64,000 bases of DNA from Desulfolucanica intricata (GCF_001592105.1 NZ_BCWE01000001.1:104400-168399), one strand, 5' to 3'. Counted from the stretch's first letter, positions 52,567 to 61,876 are shown. Translations and numbers: made by a program. The notes: a model not told the origin generated them from the sequence alone.

Positions 52567-54066
52567 ATGCTCTATGAAAGTACGCGGGGAAAATACAATA
52601 CCATACTGTCTGCTGAGGCTATAAAACAGGGTATTGCCCCGGACGGTGGCCTTTTTGTCCCCAGTAAAGGGGTGGCTCTCTCTGCTGAACAAATTTATGA
52701 CATGATTGACCTGAACTATAAACAAATAGCAATAGAAATTTTAAAGCTCTTTCTGACCGACTTTACCGAAGAAGAAATAACGGACTGTGTTAATAATGCC
52801 TACAATGAGGACAAGTTCGATGCTAAAGAAATTACTCCTTTATCTAAGCTTTCGGATTATCTCTTCGTTCTGGAGTTATGGCACGGGCCAACCTGCGCCT
52901 TTAAAGACATGGCCTTACAAATTCTACCCCACTTTCTTACACGGGCCGCTGAAAAGACCGGGGAAACAGATAATATTGTAATTCTGGTAGCCACCTCCGG
53001 TGATACAGGTAAAGCTGCTTTGGAAGGTTTTAAAGATGTGCCGAAAACTCAAATTATCGTTTTCTACCCGGAACAAGGTGTAAGTGAGATTCAAAAGCTG
53101 CAGATGGTTACCCAGGAAGGAAACAACACGCATGTCGTAGCTGTTCGAGGTAATTTTGATGATACCCAGAGCGGGGTTAAGGCCATATTCGGGAATGAAC
53201 ACGTTAGAAACCGGTTAAAAGAACACCACTACAGGTTCTCCTCAGCCAATTCCATAAATTGGGGGAGGCTGGTACCTCAGATTATTTATTACTTTTCGGC
53301 CTATCTTGAATTATTGAAGAAAAAAGAAATCGCTCCCGGTGAAGAAATTAACTTTGTTGTACCCACCGGTAATTTTGGTAATATTCTGGCCGGCTTTTAT
53401 GCCCGTCAAATGGGCCTGCCGGTACACCGCCTAATTTGTGCCGCCAATGAAAACAATGTCTTAACGGACTTTATCAAAACCGGTCTTTATGACCGGGAAA
53501 GATTATTTAAAAAGACAATCTCTCCCTCAATGGATATTTTAATATCCAGCAACCTGGAAAGACTGCTGTATGAATTAACCGGGCATAATGCCGGCAAAAT
53601 CAATGAGTGGATGAATGAATTAAAAGGGGACGGCAAATACCGGGTAGATTCGGACACATTTAACCGGGTTAAGGAAATATTCTGGTCAGATTTTGCTACC
53701 GATTCACAAACACTGGCCACCATTAAAGAAGTCCATCAAAAATATAATTACGTCATGGATACCCATACGGCAGTAGCAGAATATGTTTACAATAAATATA
53801 CTAAAGAAACCGGTGACCGGCGAAAAGCAGTAATCGTTTCCACTGCCAGCCCGTTTAAGTTTAATGCCAGTGTGGCCAAAGCACTCCTGGAAGAGGAAGC
53901 TATTCAAGGCAGAAGTGAATTTGATTTATTAAAAGTACTGGCGGATATAAGCAAGCTACCCATCCCCAAGGGGCTGCAAAATTTAGACACAAAACCGGTT
54001 CTTCATAAAAAAGTAGTAGAAAAAGAAGAAATGCTTGAGGCTATAAAAGATATAATTATTTATTAA
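52567..54066 (+). CDS. thrC: Threonine synthase
   Basis: A 499-residue PLP enzyme of the long (E. coli/yeast-like) threonine synthase branch, converting O-phosphohomoserine to threonine. YESTRGKYNTILSAEAIKQG opens it; the Schiff-base lysine is K113 in HGPTCAFKDMALQ; VATSGDTGKAALEGF, FPEQGVSEIQKLQM-type segment and VPTGNFGNILAGFYA follow. AGGAGG precedes the ATG. A 36-bp palindromic terminator lies right after it. No hom or thrB gene is adjacent. Confidence 0.96.
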   Translation: MLYESTRGKYNTILSAEAIKQGIAPDGGLFVPSKGVALSAEQIYDMIDLNYKQIAIEILKLFLTDFTEEEITDCVNNAYNEDKFDAKEITPLSKLSDYLFVLELWHGPTCAFKDMALQILPHFLTRAAEKTGETDNIVILVATSGDTGKAALEGFKDVPKTQIIVFYPEQGVSEIQKLQMVTQEGNNTHVVAVRGNFDDTQSGVKAIFGNEHVRNRLKEHHYRFSSANSINWGRLVPQIIYYFSAYLELLKKKEIAPGEEINFVVPTGNFGNILAGFYARQMGLPVHRLICAANENNVLTDFIKTGLYDRERLFKKTISPSMDILISSNLERLLYELTGHNAGKINEWMNELKGDGKYRVDSDTFNRVKEIFWSDFATDSQTLATIKEVHQKYNYVMDTHTAVAEYVYNKYTKETGDRRKAVIVSTASPFKFNASVAKALLEEEAIQGRSEFDLLKVLADISKLPIPKGLQNLDTKPVLHKKVVEKEEMLEAIKDIIIY

Positions 54067-54073
54067 AAACTTT

Positions 54074-54109
54074 AAATGGGGAAGATTCCGGCCGGAATCT
54101 TCCCCATTT
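54074..54109. terminator. 36-bp palindromic terminator after thrC
   Basis: A perfect palindrome with 18-base arms AAATGGGGAAGATTCCGG, loop-free at the centre, ends in TTTGATTTTT. Between convergent genes. Confidence 0.9.
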
Positions 54110-54118
54110 GATTTTTGC

Positions 54119-54493
54119 CTAAATATAATAGTCATAAAAACGAAGCTGCAGCTCAGTTAGTAATATCTTTCTTTTGGAAATTTTATTTAATATTTCATTG
54201 GCTTTCATCTGGGCATACACGCTTACGCCAATGCTCCTGGGATCTACTTCATCCAGGTTAATCTGGTGACCACCCTTTTCCGTAGAATACAATTTACCCC
54301 ATAAGGAGGGAAGTACTACCCCGACATAGGGCCGGTCAACCGGTACAATTAATACATCATAAACTTTTTTAGTAACACCGTCAAATTCCACATCTTCTTT
54401 AATTACCGGGTCAATTTTTTCTTCATAGTTGTCCCAGTCAATAATATCATCATAAACCAGTAATCCAATACCAAAATGGCGCTCCATTCCCAT
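54119..54493 (-). CDS. Hypothetical protein, unrecognised
   Basis: A 124-residue soluble protein that I do not recognise. It has an acidic N-terminal half (YDDIIDWDNYEEKIDPVIKEDVEF), a beta-rich middle (YDVLIVPVDRPYVGVVLPSLWG) and a helical C-terminus. It has no Cys motif or membrane segment. The ATG lies nine bases after a GGGGAG ribosome site; the length and codon use support a real gene. The small gene at 54634 follows upstream by 140 bases. Confidence 0.65.
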   Translation of the reverse strand: MGMERHFGIGLLVYDDIIDWDNYEEKIDPVIKEDVEFDGVTKKVYDVLIVPVDRPYVGVVLPSLWGKLYSTEKGGHQINLDEVDPRSIGVSVYAQMKANEILNKISKRKILLTELQLRFYDYYI

Positions 54494-54589
54494 TCTTTAT
54501 GTCTCCCCCCTAAAAAAAAACCAGTTATAAATTTTAGGTTTATATAATATTGTACTTTATATTCAAAGATATTTCACCTGTTTTAAAAA

Positions 54590-54611
54590 AAAAGAAGCAC
54601 TGCTTGTGCTT
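54590..54611 (-). terminator. Terminator of the 54634 gene
   Basis: AAGCAC/GTGCTT arms with a five-base loop; on the minus strand a run of nine T follows. Confidence 0.8.
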
Positions 54612-54633
54612 TTTTAACTAAACTTTAATTAGA

Positions 54634-54942
54634 TTAATTCGAAGTTTTTTTAATATTAACCTCGTATTGGTTTTCCCCCTCACTCTTAATTAGTTTTAGT
54701 CGAACAAAACCATTCTTCTCTAAAACTTTATCCATCATAAATAACATGTCGTCAATGACCAAATATTCCTTATTGCTATCTATAACCTGTTCGGCTGTTT
54801 CTACCTTGGGAGTATTGTCCGCTGATATTGCTGCACCCGGTGCTATTTTATTTTTTCCACCAAAAAAATAATACAAGCAGGAAGCCAAATAAATTAAGGT
54901 GATCATACTAAGTACAACCAAAATTTTGGTTTGTTTGAGCAA
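54634..54942 (-). CDS. Hypothetical membrane-anchored small protein
   Basis: A 102-residue protein with one N-terminal hydrophobic helix (about 8-26) and an exported or cytosolic domain of about 70 residues (EYLVIDDMLFMMDKVLEKNGFV). Not recognised. TTG start follows GGAGGTG by eight bases. The layout is that of a short signal-anchored protein of Firmicutes. A terminator follows, so it is monocistronic. Confidence 0.65.
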   Translation of the reverse strand: MLKQTKILVVLSMITLIYLASCLYYFFGGKNKIAPGAAISADNTPKVETAEQVIDSNKEYLVIDDMLFMMDKVLEKNGFVRLKLIKSEGENQYEVNIKKTSN

Positions 54943-55036
54943 ATATAAACACCTCCCTTATTAACATGATATTGTTCAACACTTAAAATGGTTCTGGGAA
55001 ATGTATAATAATCTACTTAAAGTGACATATAATAAA

Positions 55037-55070
55037 AACCCCGCAGGCAAAAACGCAAAACCGCGGGGTT
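55037..55070 (-). terminator. Terminator of the 55104 gene
   Basis: AACCCCGC/GCGGGGTT arms, AC-rich loop, then TTTTTATTAT on the minus strand, just after the stop of the 55104 gene. Confidence 0.8.
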
Positions 55071-55103
55071 GATTTCAAATATCAATTATAACATTTATTT
55101 AGT

Positions 55104-55379
55104 TTAGGCTCTTTCTCCTGAAGAACTGTCCTCCATATAATAAAGCACATAGGCCCGTGGTGGATCCTTCCTAATCTCAGCCATTACCGGAGGACCAACT
55201 GAAATTTCTCCGATAAAGTTCATTTCTGCATCCAAATCAAAATCTTCTTCTTCAACTGCTTTAAAGCACTCTAATTTAGCATCGTTATATTTGGGCTTAA
55301 TTCCCAGTTCCTGATATTTGGCCCGGGCTTCTTCTTCAGAATCCGCAAAAACAATCCGAGTGTTTGTCGGGTGCAACAT
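55104..55379 (-). CDS. Hypothetical acidic protein, unrecognised
   Basis: A 91-residue acidic protein. It starts TRIVFADSEEEARAKYQELG, has a centre rich in Glu and Asp (VEEEDFDLDAEMNF), and ends with a beta segment (RAYVLYYMED). No motif is recognised. A GGAGG-type site precedes the ATG at 55379 and a clear terminator follows, which support it as a real gene. It may be a small regulatory or structural protein. Confidence 0.65.
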   Translation of the reverse strand: MLHPTNTRIVFADSEEEARAKYQELGIKPKYNDAKLECFKAVEEEDFDLDAEMNFIGEISVGPPVMAEIRKDPPRAYVLYYMEDSSSGERA

Positions 55380-55489
55380 ATGTACAACTCCTCCCTTACT
55401 TTTTTTATTTTTATTTTACCCTAAATAGTATATAAATACCAGCATTAATTAGCAAATATAGGCAATACCAAACTCTATCTTTACAAAGT

Positions 55490-55528
55490 AGGCATTTGCC
55501 TGGAGTTTTAAAGCCACAGCAAATGCCT
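55490..55528. terminator. Hairpin after aroF
   Basis: AGGCATTTGC/GCAAATGCCT arms with a 19-base loop, immediately downstream of the aroF stop. The T-run (GTTTTTTTT) is on the plus-strand side; the minus side is weaker, so polarity is uncertain. Confidence 0.6.
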
Positions 55529-55535
55529 GTTTTTT

Positions 55536-56360
55536 TTAAGCAGAAACTTTTTGGTTAAAAGAAATTCTAAAATTACTCAGTTCGTTTAACATTATTTCCA
55601 ATTCACGGGGTTTTAAAGATTGCGGACCGTCCGAAAGGGCTTTTGCCGGGTCGGGGTGGACTTCTACCATAATTCCGTCCGCTCCGGCGGCCAGGGCCGC
55701 TTTCGACACAGGGCCCACCAGTTCACGCCTGCCCGTGCCGTGACTGGGGTCAGCAAAAAGAGGTAAATGCGAAAGCTGTTTAACAGCCGGAATGGCATTT
55801 ATATCAAAGGTATTGCGGGTATAGGTCTCAAAACTACGAATACCCCGCTCGCATAAAATCACCTGTCTGTTTCCCTCAGCCAGAATGTATTCAGCAGCTG
55901 AAAGCCACTCTTCTAAAGTAGCGGACAACCCCCTTTTTAATAGTACGGGCTTTTTAATCTTGCCAACTTCTTTAAGCAGCGAGAAATTTTGCATATTCCG
56001 GCTGCCGATCTGAACTATATCCGCATACCTGCAGACCACCTCAATTTCCCGGATATCCAAAACCTCGGTAATGACCGGGAGACCGGCAATTTCTCTGGCT
56101 TCAGCCAGGATTTTCAGCCCTTCCAAACCAAGGCCCTGAAAATCATAGGGTGAAGTTCTGGGCTTGAAAACCCCACCGCGCAAAATACTAACACCCATTT
56201 CTTTGAGCTGAACAGCCAGGTCAACCAGCTGTTCCCGGTTTTCCACCGAACACGGCCCGGCGATAACACATACATTACCACCACCGATGGTAATTTCACC
56301 GAGCTTAATAATTGTATTCTCCTTTTGGTATTCCCTGCTTACCAGCTTATAAGGCGGCAA
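55536..56360 (-). CDS. aroF: DAHP synthase, short AroF (AroG-alpha-like) form
   Basis: A 274-residue 3-deoxy-7-phosphoheptulonate synthase, first step of the aromatic pathway. NVCVIAGPCSVENREQL, GGVFKPRTSPYDFQGLGLEGL, PVLLKRGLSATLEEWL, LCERGIRSFETYTRNTFD and FADPSHGTGRRELV hold the active-site Lys, Arg and metal ligands. It lacks the N-terminal ACT-like regulatory domain of the 338-residue Thermotoga-type enzyme, so feedback control by that domain is absent. TTG at 56360 lies nine bases after GGAGG, inside the end of trpA; an earlier TTG touches the GGAGG and is rejected. Last gene of the trp operon. Confidence 0.94.
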   Translation of the reverse strand: MPPYKLVSREYQKENTIIKLGEITIGGGNVCVIAGPCSVENREQLVDLAVQLKEMGVSILRGGVFKPRTSPYDFQGLGLEGLKILAEAREIAGLPVITEVLDIREIEVVCRYADIVQIGSRNMQNFSLLKEVGKIKKPVLLKRGLSATLEEWLSAAEYILAEGNRQVILCERGIRSFETYTRNTFDINAIPAVKQLSHLPLFADPSHGTGRRELVGPVSKAALAAGADGIMVEVHPDPAKALSDGPQSLKPRELEIMLNELSNFRISFNQKVSA

Positions 56361-57165
56361 CGGTTTCAACCTCCTTTAAGCTAAGGGCTTCTTTCAGCTC
56401 CCGCACCTTAGCAGCAAGGATTTCTACCAGGTTTCCGGAGTTAGCGTATTCCTCAATTAACTTAACCAGGGCACTACCCACTATCACTGCATCACAGTAC
56501 CGGGCCACTCCGGCAGCTTGAGCGGGCCCGGAAATACCGAAACCAACTGCAACCGGCAGCCGGCTGTATTTCCTGACCCGGATGACAAAATCAGCCAAAT
56601 CGGTTTCAATAGACCTGCGAACCCCGGTAACACCCAGCGAAGAAACACAGTAGATAAAACCGCCTGCCCGGGTCGTAATTTTTTTAATCCTCTCTTCAGG
56701 GCTGTTTGGCGCAACTAACGGAATTAAAGAAATTCCCTTTTCTTTAGCCGGTTCCCTTAAAGGTGCCGCTTCTTCAAAGGGTAAGTCCGGCACAATTAAA
56801 CCGTTAACGCCTGCGCTGGCAGCTTGGTCTATAAACTTTTCCAGACCAAATTGATATACCGGATTATAATAGGTCATTAAAACCAGCGGAATATCAGATT
56901 TATTCCGAATTTCTTTCACTGCATCAAGAATACCGCCCAGGGTAGTTCCCCCGGCCAAAGAACGAATGGAGGCTTTTTGAATAGCCGGCCCGTCGGCTAC
57001 AGGATCTGAAAAGGGTACTCCCAGTTCGATTACATCAGCCCCGGCCCGGTCCATGGCCAAAACAAGCTCAACGGTAGTTTGCATATCGGGGTCCCCTGCC
57101 GTAATAAAGGGGATCAATGCTTTTGCACCGTTTTCTCTCAGCTCTGCTAATCTCTTCTCAATCAT
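56347..57165 (-). CDS. trpA: Tryptophan synthase alpha subunit
   Basis: A 272-residue TIM-barrel enzyme that cleaves indole-3-glycerol phosphate to indole and glyceraldehyde 3-phosphate. FITAGDPDMQTTVELV, ADVIELGVPFSDPVADGPAIQ (catalytic Glu and Asp), GLIVPDLPFEEA and VGFGISGPAQA are present. The length is normal. It overlaps trpF by four bases (ATGA). In nearly all trp operons trpB stands between trpF and trpA, but here there is none, so the beta subunit must come from elsewhere. Confidence 0.96.
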   Translation of the reverse strand: MIEKRLAELRENGAKALIPFITAGDPDMQTTVELVLAMDRAGADVIELGVPFSDPVADGPAIQKASIRSLAGGTTLGGILDAVKEIRNKSDIPLVLMTYYNPVYQFGLEKFIDQAASAGVNGLIVPDLPFEEAAPLREPAKEKGISLIPLVAPNSPEERIKKITTRAGGFIYCVSSLGVTGVRRSIETDLADFVIRVRKYSRLPVAVGFGISGPAQAAGVARYCDAVIVGSALVKLIEEYANSGNLVEILAAKVRELKEALSLKEVETVAAL

Positions 57166-57785
57166 TTAATTAAAACTCCTTTCGCTTTTGTAATAAAAGC
57201 TTTTATTTTTTCAATATCCTTAACCCCATTAGTCTCCACTCCGCTGGAAACATCCACCGCGTAGGGTTTTACAGTTTTAATCGCTTGTGCTACATTGTCC
57301 GCATTTAGCCCCCCGGATAAAATAACGGGCTTTTGAAAATTAACTATTTTTAAAACATCCCAGTCAAATACTTCTCCGGTTCCCCCGGCCAATCCATTTT
57401 TATAAGTATCAAACAGATATGCATCCGCGCTGCAATTTAAGGCTGCCCGTACTGATGCCTCTCCCTTAACCTGAAAGGACTTAATTATACTGCACCTTAT
57501 ACCCCGGTAAAAATCAGGTTGTGCTTCACCATGCAGCTGAATGGTATCCAACCCGCAATAATTAACAATTTCCTGTACTTCACGGGGTACTGTATCTACG
57601 AAAACTCCTACTCTGCTTACAAAGGGGGGTAATTCCATAATTATTTTTTGCGCCTTAGATGGGCTAATTTGCCGTCTGCTTTTAGCAAAAACAAATCCCA
57701 GGGCATCTGCTCCCGCATCCACTGCTGCCCTGGCAATTTCCAGGCTTTTAATACCGCAGATTTTTACCCGTACTGTATTAAGCAT
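57162..57785 (-). CDS. trpF: Phosphoribosylanthranilate isomerase
   Basis: A 207-residue TIM-barrel isomerase. VKICGIKSLEIARAAVDAGADALGFVFA opens it with the catalytic Cys, VGVFVDTVPREVQEIVNY and LHGEAQ give the phosphate and substrate loop, and LSGGLNADNVAQAI with VDVSSGVET closes the barrel. ATG at 57785 follows GGAGAG; 35 in-frame codons upstream overlap trpC and are rejected. Eight bases overlap with trpC and four with trpA. Confidence 0.96.
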   Translation of the reverse strand: MLNTVRVKICGIKSLEIARAAVDAGADALGFVFAKSRRQISPSKAQKIIMELPPFVSRVGVFVDTVPREVQEIVNYCGLDTIQLHGEAQPDFYRGIRCSIIKSFQVKGEASVRAALNCSADAYLFDTYKNGLAGGTGEVFDWDVLKIVNFQKPVILSGGLNADNVAQAIKTVKPYAVDVSSGVETNGVKDIEKIKAFITKAKGVLIK

Positions 57786-58608
57786 TTTCCACTCTCCTGC
57801 CGTCAGCCAAACCAACAAAACCTCTGAGCTCCCGGACTCCTTCCCCGGGATCGGGACGAACCATGAAAGCCTCTCCCACCAGGACAGCATCGACCCCGGC
57901 AGATTTCAAAGTTAAAATATCTTCACAGGTTTTAATACCACTCTCACTGACCACTGCCACCCCGGGATCATTAATCTTTTCTATTAGACGCAGTGTATGG
58001 TCTATATCGGTCTGAAAGGTTTCTAAATTCCGGTTATTAATGCCGATAATCTTAACCCCGGCCCTAAAGACCACTGCCAATTCCTCTTCCCGGTGTACTT
58101 CCACCAAAGCCTCCATCCCCAGCTGCCTTGTAAGCTTATAAAAGCTTAATAAAGTCTGATTTGTAAGTGCACGGGTGATTAGGAGTACAGCATCCGCCCC
58201 CAGTAACTTAGCTTCGTAAATTTGATATTCATCTATAATAAAATCCTTTCTAAGAAGGGGTAACGGGGTTAGCCCGGAAGCCAGCTTTAAATATTCGGGA
58301 CTCCCACCGAAAAAGTTCTCGTCAGTTAAAACTGACAGGGCAGCTGCCCCGGCCCGGGTATAAGAAGTTATAATTTCTTCAGGATTAAAATTCGGTCTCA
58401 ATAGCCCCTTGGACGGGGACTTTCTTTTTAACTCGGCAATTATAGACACTTCTCCGGGGCGCTTCAGGGCTTGGTACAGTGATTTTTTTGTTTTTTTATC
58501 GGTAATTTGGGATTTTAACTGTTCAATAGAAATTTCTTTTTTCTTTTGATTTACCTCTAATTTCTTATAATCAACAATTTTTTTTAATACCCCCGAGAGA
58601 GGTCTCAT
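57778..58608 (-). CDS. trpC: Indole-3-glycerol-phosphate synthase
   Basis: A 276-residue TIM-barrel enzyme with IIAELKRKSPSKGLLRPNF, ALSVLTDENFFGGSPEYL, LLRKDFIIDEYQIYEAKLLGADAVLLI and VSESGIKTCEDI, so all catalytic Lys and Glu residues are present. It overlaps trpD by four bases (ATGA) and trpF by eight. It is the fourth gene of the operon. Confidence 0.97.
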   Translation of the reverse strand: MRPLSGVLKKIVDYKKLEVNQKKKEISIEQLKSQITDKKTKKSLYQALKRPGEVSIIAELKRKSPSKGLLRPNFNPEEIITSYTRAGAAALSVLTDENFFGGSPEYLKLASGLTPLPLLRKDFIIDEYQIYEAKLLGADAVLLITRALTNQTLLSFYKLTRQLGMEALVEVHREEELAVVFRAGVKIIGINNRNLETFQTDIDHTLRLIEKINDPGVAVVSESGIKTCEDILTLKSAGVDAVLVGEAFMVRPDPGEGVRELRGFVGLADGRRVENA

Positions 58609-59642
58609 AAACCGGCCACCTGCTTTCTGGTATAACGTTTGGTGAATGCCACCAGGTCATTTAATTTTTGCAGGGCGTAACCTTCATCAATACACTTTTG
58701 GGCCAGTAAAATACCTGTTTTATAATCCTCAGTCGCACCAACTGACATGAACCCCAGGGCAGCATTTAAAACTACTGCATCACGGCGGGGGCCTTTCTCC
58801 CCGGCCAGTACCTGCCGGGTAATCAGAGCATTTTCCTCCGGGATCCCCCCGGCCAGGTCACTGACTGAAGCTCTTTTTATACCATAATCGCCGGGATCAA
58901 GCCGGTAACAGGTTACTTTTCCGTCTCTTACCTCACAAACCTCAGCCGCACCTACCGGGGATACTTCATCCAGCCCCCCGGCCCCGTGTACCACAAAGGC
59001 CCGCACCACACCCAGCCGGGCCAATACCCCGGCCATGGTTTTAGTAAGCTCCCTGTTATAAACTCCCAGAACATGAGCCTTAGCCCCTACCGGATTCGTT
59101 AAGGGCCCCAGAATATTAAAGACCGTACGAAATCCCAGCTCACGGCGGGGTCCCACAGCATGACTCATCGCTTTATGCAAAGCAGGTGCATACAAGAAGG
59201 CAATTCCGACTTCCTCCAGGCAGTCAGCAATAGCTTCGGGCTCCAGCTCCAGGTTAACACCCAACTTTTCCAGTACATCAGCACTGCCGCATTTACTGGA
59301 AGCAGAACGGTTACCGTGTTTGGCCACCTTCACTCCTGCCCCGGCCAGCACCAGGGCTGCAGTAGTTGAAATGTTAAAGGTATTGGCCCCGTCACCGCCG
59401 GTACCACAGGTATCCACTACCATAGGGGATTTAATCTTGACTGCCGTGGCCTTTTGGCGCATAACCCTGGCAAAACCGGTGATCTCATCCACCGTTTCCC
59501 CTTTTAATCGTAATGCCGTCAACAGAGCGGCAATCTGGGCCGGGGTAGCTTCACCCTCCATAACCTTTTCCATAACAGCACAGGCCTCAGCTTCGCTCAA
59601 ATTTTGTCCGGATACTACTTTTCCCAAAATTTCTTTTAACAC
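58605..59642 (-). CDS. trpD: Anthranilate phosphoribosyltransferase
   Basis: A 345-residue enzyme that joins anthranilate and PRPP. VDTCGTGGDGANTFNISTTAALVLAGAG is the PRPP loop, KHGNRSASSKCGSADVLEKLG follows and NPVGAKAHVLGVYN and GGLDEVSP complete the sites. Start is GTG with GGAGGAG upstream. The gap to trpG is 41 bases. Second domain (helical) is at the N-terminus as in the family. Confidence 0.97.
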   Translation of the reverse strand: MLKEILGKVVSGQNLSEAEACAVMEKVMEGEATPAQIAALLTALRLKGETVDEITGFARVMRQKATAVKIKSPMVVDTCGTGGDGANTFNISTTAALVLAGAGVKVAKHGNRSASSKCGSADVLEKLGVNLELEPEAIADCLEEVGIAFLYAPALHKAMSHAVGPRRELGFRTVFNILGPLTNPVGAKAHVLGVYNRELTKTMAGVLARLGVVRAFVVHGAGGLDEVSPVGAAEVCEVRDGKVTCYRLDPGDYGIKRASVSDLAGGIPEENALITRQVLAGEKGPRRDAVVLNAALGFMSVGATEDYKTGILLAQKCIDEGYALQKLNDLVAFTKRYTRKQVAGL

Positions 59643-59683
59643 TCAGCTCTCCTCCTCTCAACTCGTGAAAAACAATAGGTTAC

Positions 59684-60316
59684 TTAACCTGCATAGGCAC
59701 TGGCAAAGACTTTTTTATCAGAATCACATTCAAGTTTTTGGGGAAAGTCTTTGACCAGGCGTAAAAAATTATCGATTAAATCCATCCCATGCTCCGAAAG
59801 CATAGATTCGGGATGAAATTGAACCCCCTCCACAGAACAGCTTTTATGCCTTAAACCCATTATTTCACCCTGTGCGGTCCAGGCAGATACTTCCAGACAA
59901 TCCGGCAAAGATTCCTTTTCTACTATCAAAGAATGGTAACGTACAGCAGTAAAAGGAGACGGTATATTCTTAAAAATCGTACCCCCGTCATGGTAAATTT
60001 TCGAAGTTTTACCGTGCATCAACCTATCTGCCTGAATCACCTTACCGCCAAAGGCCTGCCCGATTACCTGGTGCCCCAGGCAAACCCCAAAAATAGGCAA
60101 CTTACCGGCCAGGTTTCTCACCAAGGAAAGTGATACGCCGGCACCGTCCGGTTTCCCCGGCCCGGGGGAAATTACTATCCCGGCGGGCCGTAAGCCAAGT
60201 ATTTCCGGCAAGGTTATTTTGTCACTGCGCAAAACCATGACCTTCGTCCCTGTTTTGGCAAAATACTGCACAAGGTTATAGGTAAAAGAGTCGTAATTAT
60301 CAATCATCAAAATCAT
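59684..60316 (-). CDS. trpG: Anthranilate synthase glutaminase component
   Basis: A 210-residue class I glutamine amidotransferase. MIDNYDSFTYNLVQ opens it; the catalytic Cys is in FGVCLGHQVIG and the His-Glu pair in EGVQFHPESML. It supplies ammonia to TrpE for anthranilate and may serve PabB for folate, as some Firmicutes share it. A trpG-specific context (between trpE and trpD) supports the Trp role. GAGGTGAG precedes the ATG. Confidence 0.97.
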   Translation of the reverse strand: MILMIDNYDSFTYNLVQYFAKTGTKVMVLRSDKITLPEILGLRPAGIVISPGPGKPDGAGVSLSLVRNLAGKLPIFGVCLGHQVIGQAFGGKVIQADRLMHGKTSKIYHDGGTIFKNIPSPFTAVRYHSLIVEKESLPDCLEVSAWTAQGEIMGLRHKSCSVEGVQFHPESMLSEHGMDLIDNFLRLVKDFPQKLECDSDKKVFASAYAG

Positions 60317-60361
60317 TTCGGGCTCACCTCAGCTCCCCTAAACTAAAAACTGTACTTTTCT

Positions 60362-61813
60362 CTAATATCCAAGCACCCTCAACAGGGCACCTGCTTTATT
60401 TTCTGTCTCTACATACTCTTTTTCCGGGTCAGAATCGGCTACAATACCGGCCCCCGCCTGCACATAACAGGTATCCCCATCAATCACGATAGTCCGAATG
60501 GCAATGGCGGTATCCATGGAATTGTTAAAACCTATATAACCCACTGCCCCGGCATAGATTCCCCGCCGGGCAGACTCCAATTCCTCAATAATCTCCATAG
60601 CCCTGATTTTAGGGGCCCCACTGACTGTTCCCGCCGGAAAGCAGGCCTTTAAAGCATCTAAAGGGGACATTTCAGGCAAAAGCCTACCCTCTACGGTGGA
60701 AACCAGGTGCATAACATGAGAAAATTTTTCTACCTCCATAAACCTGGACACTTCCACAGTTCCGGGAACACTGACCCTTCCCAGGTCATTGCGCCCCAAA
60801 TCCACCAGCATTAAATGCTCAGCCCGCTCCTTCTCATCTGCCAGTAAGTCTGCGGCCAGGGCATGGTCTTCCAGGTCATCCTTACCCCTGGGCCTGGTTC
60901 CGGCAATGGGATGTGTCAACACCCGGCCGTTTTGTACTTTAACCAGCATCTCCGGCGAAGAACCTACCACTACCGGATTACCGAAGTCCATAAAAAACAT
61001 ATACGGGGAAGGATTCATCCGGCGCAGCTTTGTAAATATACTGAAGGGGTCTTCCTGCCGGGGCACTGCATAGCGCCGGGAAAGCACCACCTGAATAATC
61101 TCCCCGGCCCGAATATATTCCAAAGCCTGCCTCACTTTTTCCATAAAGGTTTCCCGACCGGGCTCGGAGCTAATTTCTACTTTTCCGGCTTTACGGGTCT
61201 CACTAACCACAGGTAATAGCTTTTGCAAATCATATTTAACTGACTGAATTAATTCTCTTGACTTCGTATAAGCCTGCCCGGGGTTACCGTCTACCGGAAC
61301 ATTGGCTACGATCTTCATACTACGTAAAACATGATCAAAAATCATTACTACTGAGGGAAAAATCATAAAACACTGCGGCAGTCCGGGCTTTTCCGGTAAA
61401 ACAGCAGGAAGTTCTTCAATAGAACGCACTACATCATAGCCCAGGTACCCCACCGCACCGCCGGAAAATTCGGGCAACTCAGAGAACTCGGGAGTTTTAT
61501 ACTCATTAATTAACTGTCTTAAAACCTCCGGCGGTGCGCCGAATATTTTTTCCTCCCGGCCGCCGGGGAAAATCAGCTCTCCGCTGTCATTATTTCCCCT
61601 GTAAGTTAAAAAGGGCTTAAAGCAAATAAAAGAATACCTGCCAATTTGTTCACCGCCGTAAACACTTTCCAAAAGGCAGCCCGGGCCGTCACCTACAGTT
61701 TTCAGGTAAACCGTGTTAGGGGTTTCGGTATCCACCGGGCACTCGGTAAATACCGGAATTAACTTATAATCCCGGCTTAACTTAATATACTCTTCATAAC
61801 TGGGCTTAACCAT
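60362..61813 (-). CDS. trpE: Anthranilate synthase component I
   Basis: A 483-residue chorismate-using enzyme. It has the N-terminal tryptophan-binding region (LLESVYGGEQIGRYSFI) and the chorismate domain with GEIIQVVLSRRY, SPEMLVKVQNGRVLTHPIAGTRPRG, RDLGRVSVPG and AGAGIVADSDPEKEY. All catalytic motifs are intact. The ATG has GGAAGTGATG as ribosome site. It is the first gene of the operon, behind a leader with a TRAP site and terminator (61843-61937). Confidence 0.97.
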   Translation of the reverse strand: MVKPSYEEYIKLSRDYKLIPVFTECPVDTETPNTVYLKTVGDGPGCLLESVYGGEQIGRYSFICFKPFLTYRGNNDSGELIFPGGREEKIFGAPPEVLRQLINEYKTPEFSELPEFSGGAVGYLGYDVVRSIEELPAVLPEKPGLPQCFMIFPSVVMIFDHVLRSMKIVANVPVDGNPGQAYTKSRELIQSVKYDLQKLLPVVSETRKAGKVEISSEPGRETFMEKVRQALEYIRAGEIIQVVLSRRYAVPRQEDPFSIFTKLRRMNPSPYMFFMDFGNPVVVGSSPEMLVKVQNGRVLTHPIAGTRPRGKDDLEDHALAADLLADEKERAEHLMLVDLGRNDLGRVSVPGTVEVSRFMEVEKFSHVMHLVSTVEGRLLPEMSPLDALKACFPAGTVSGAPKIRAMEIIEELESARRGIYAGAVGYIGFNNSMDTAIAIRTIVIDGDTCYVQAGAGIVADSDPEKEYVETENKAGALLRVLGY

Positions 61814-61842
61814 GCTACATCACTTCCATTTGGACAAAATAA

Positions 61843-61871
61843 AAAACCGCACTCAAATGAGCGGCGGTTTT
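61843..61871 (-). terminator. Attenuator terminator in the trp leader
   Basis: Arms AAAACCGC (61843-61850) and GCGGTTTT (61864-61871) with an inner CTCA/TGAG stem and T-run on the minus strand. It lies 30 bases upstream of trpE, after the TRAP site. TRAP binding would prevent the antiterminator and allow this hairpin to form. Confidence 0.85.
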
Positions 61872-61876
61872 GCACA

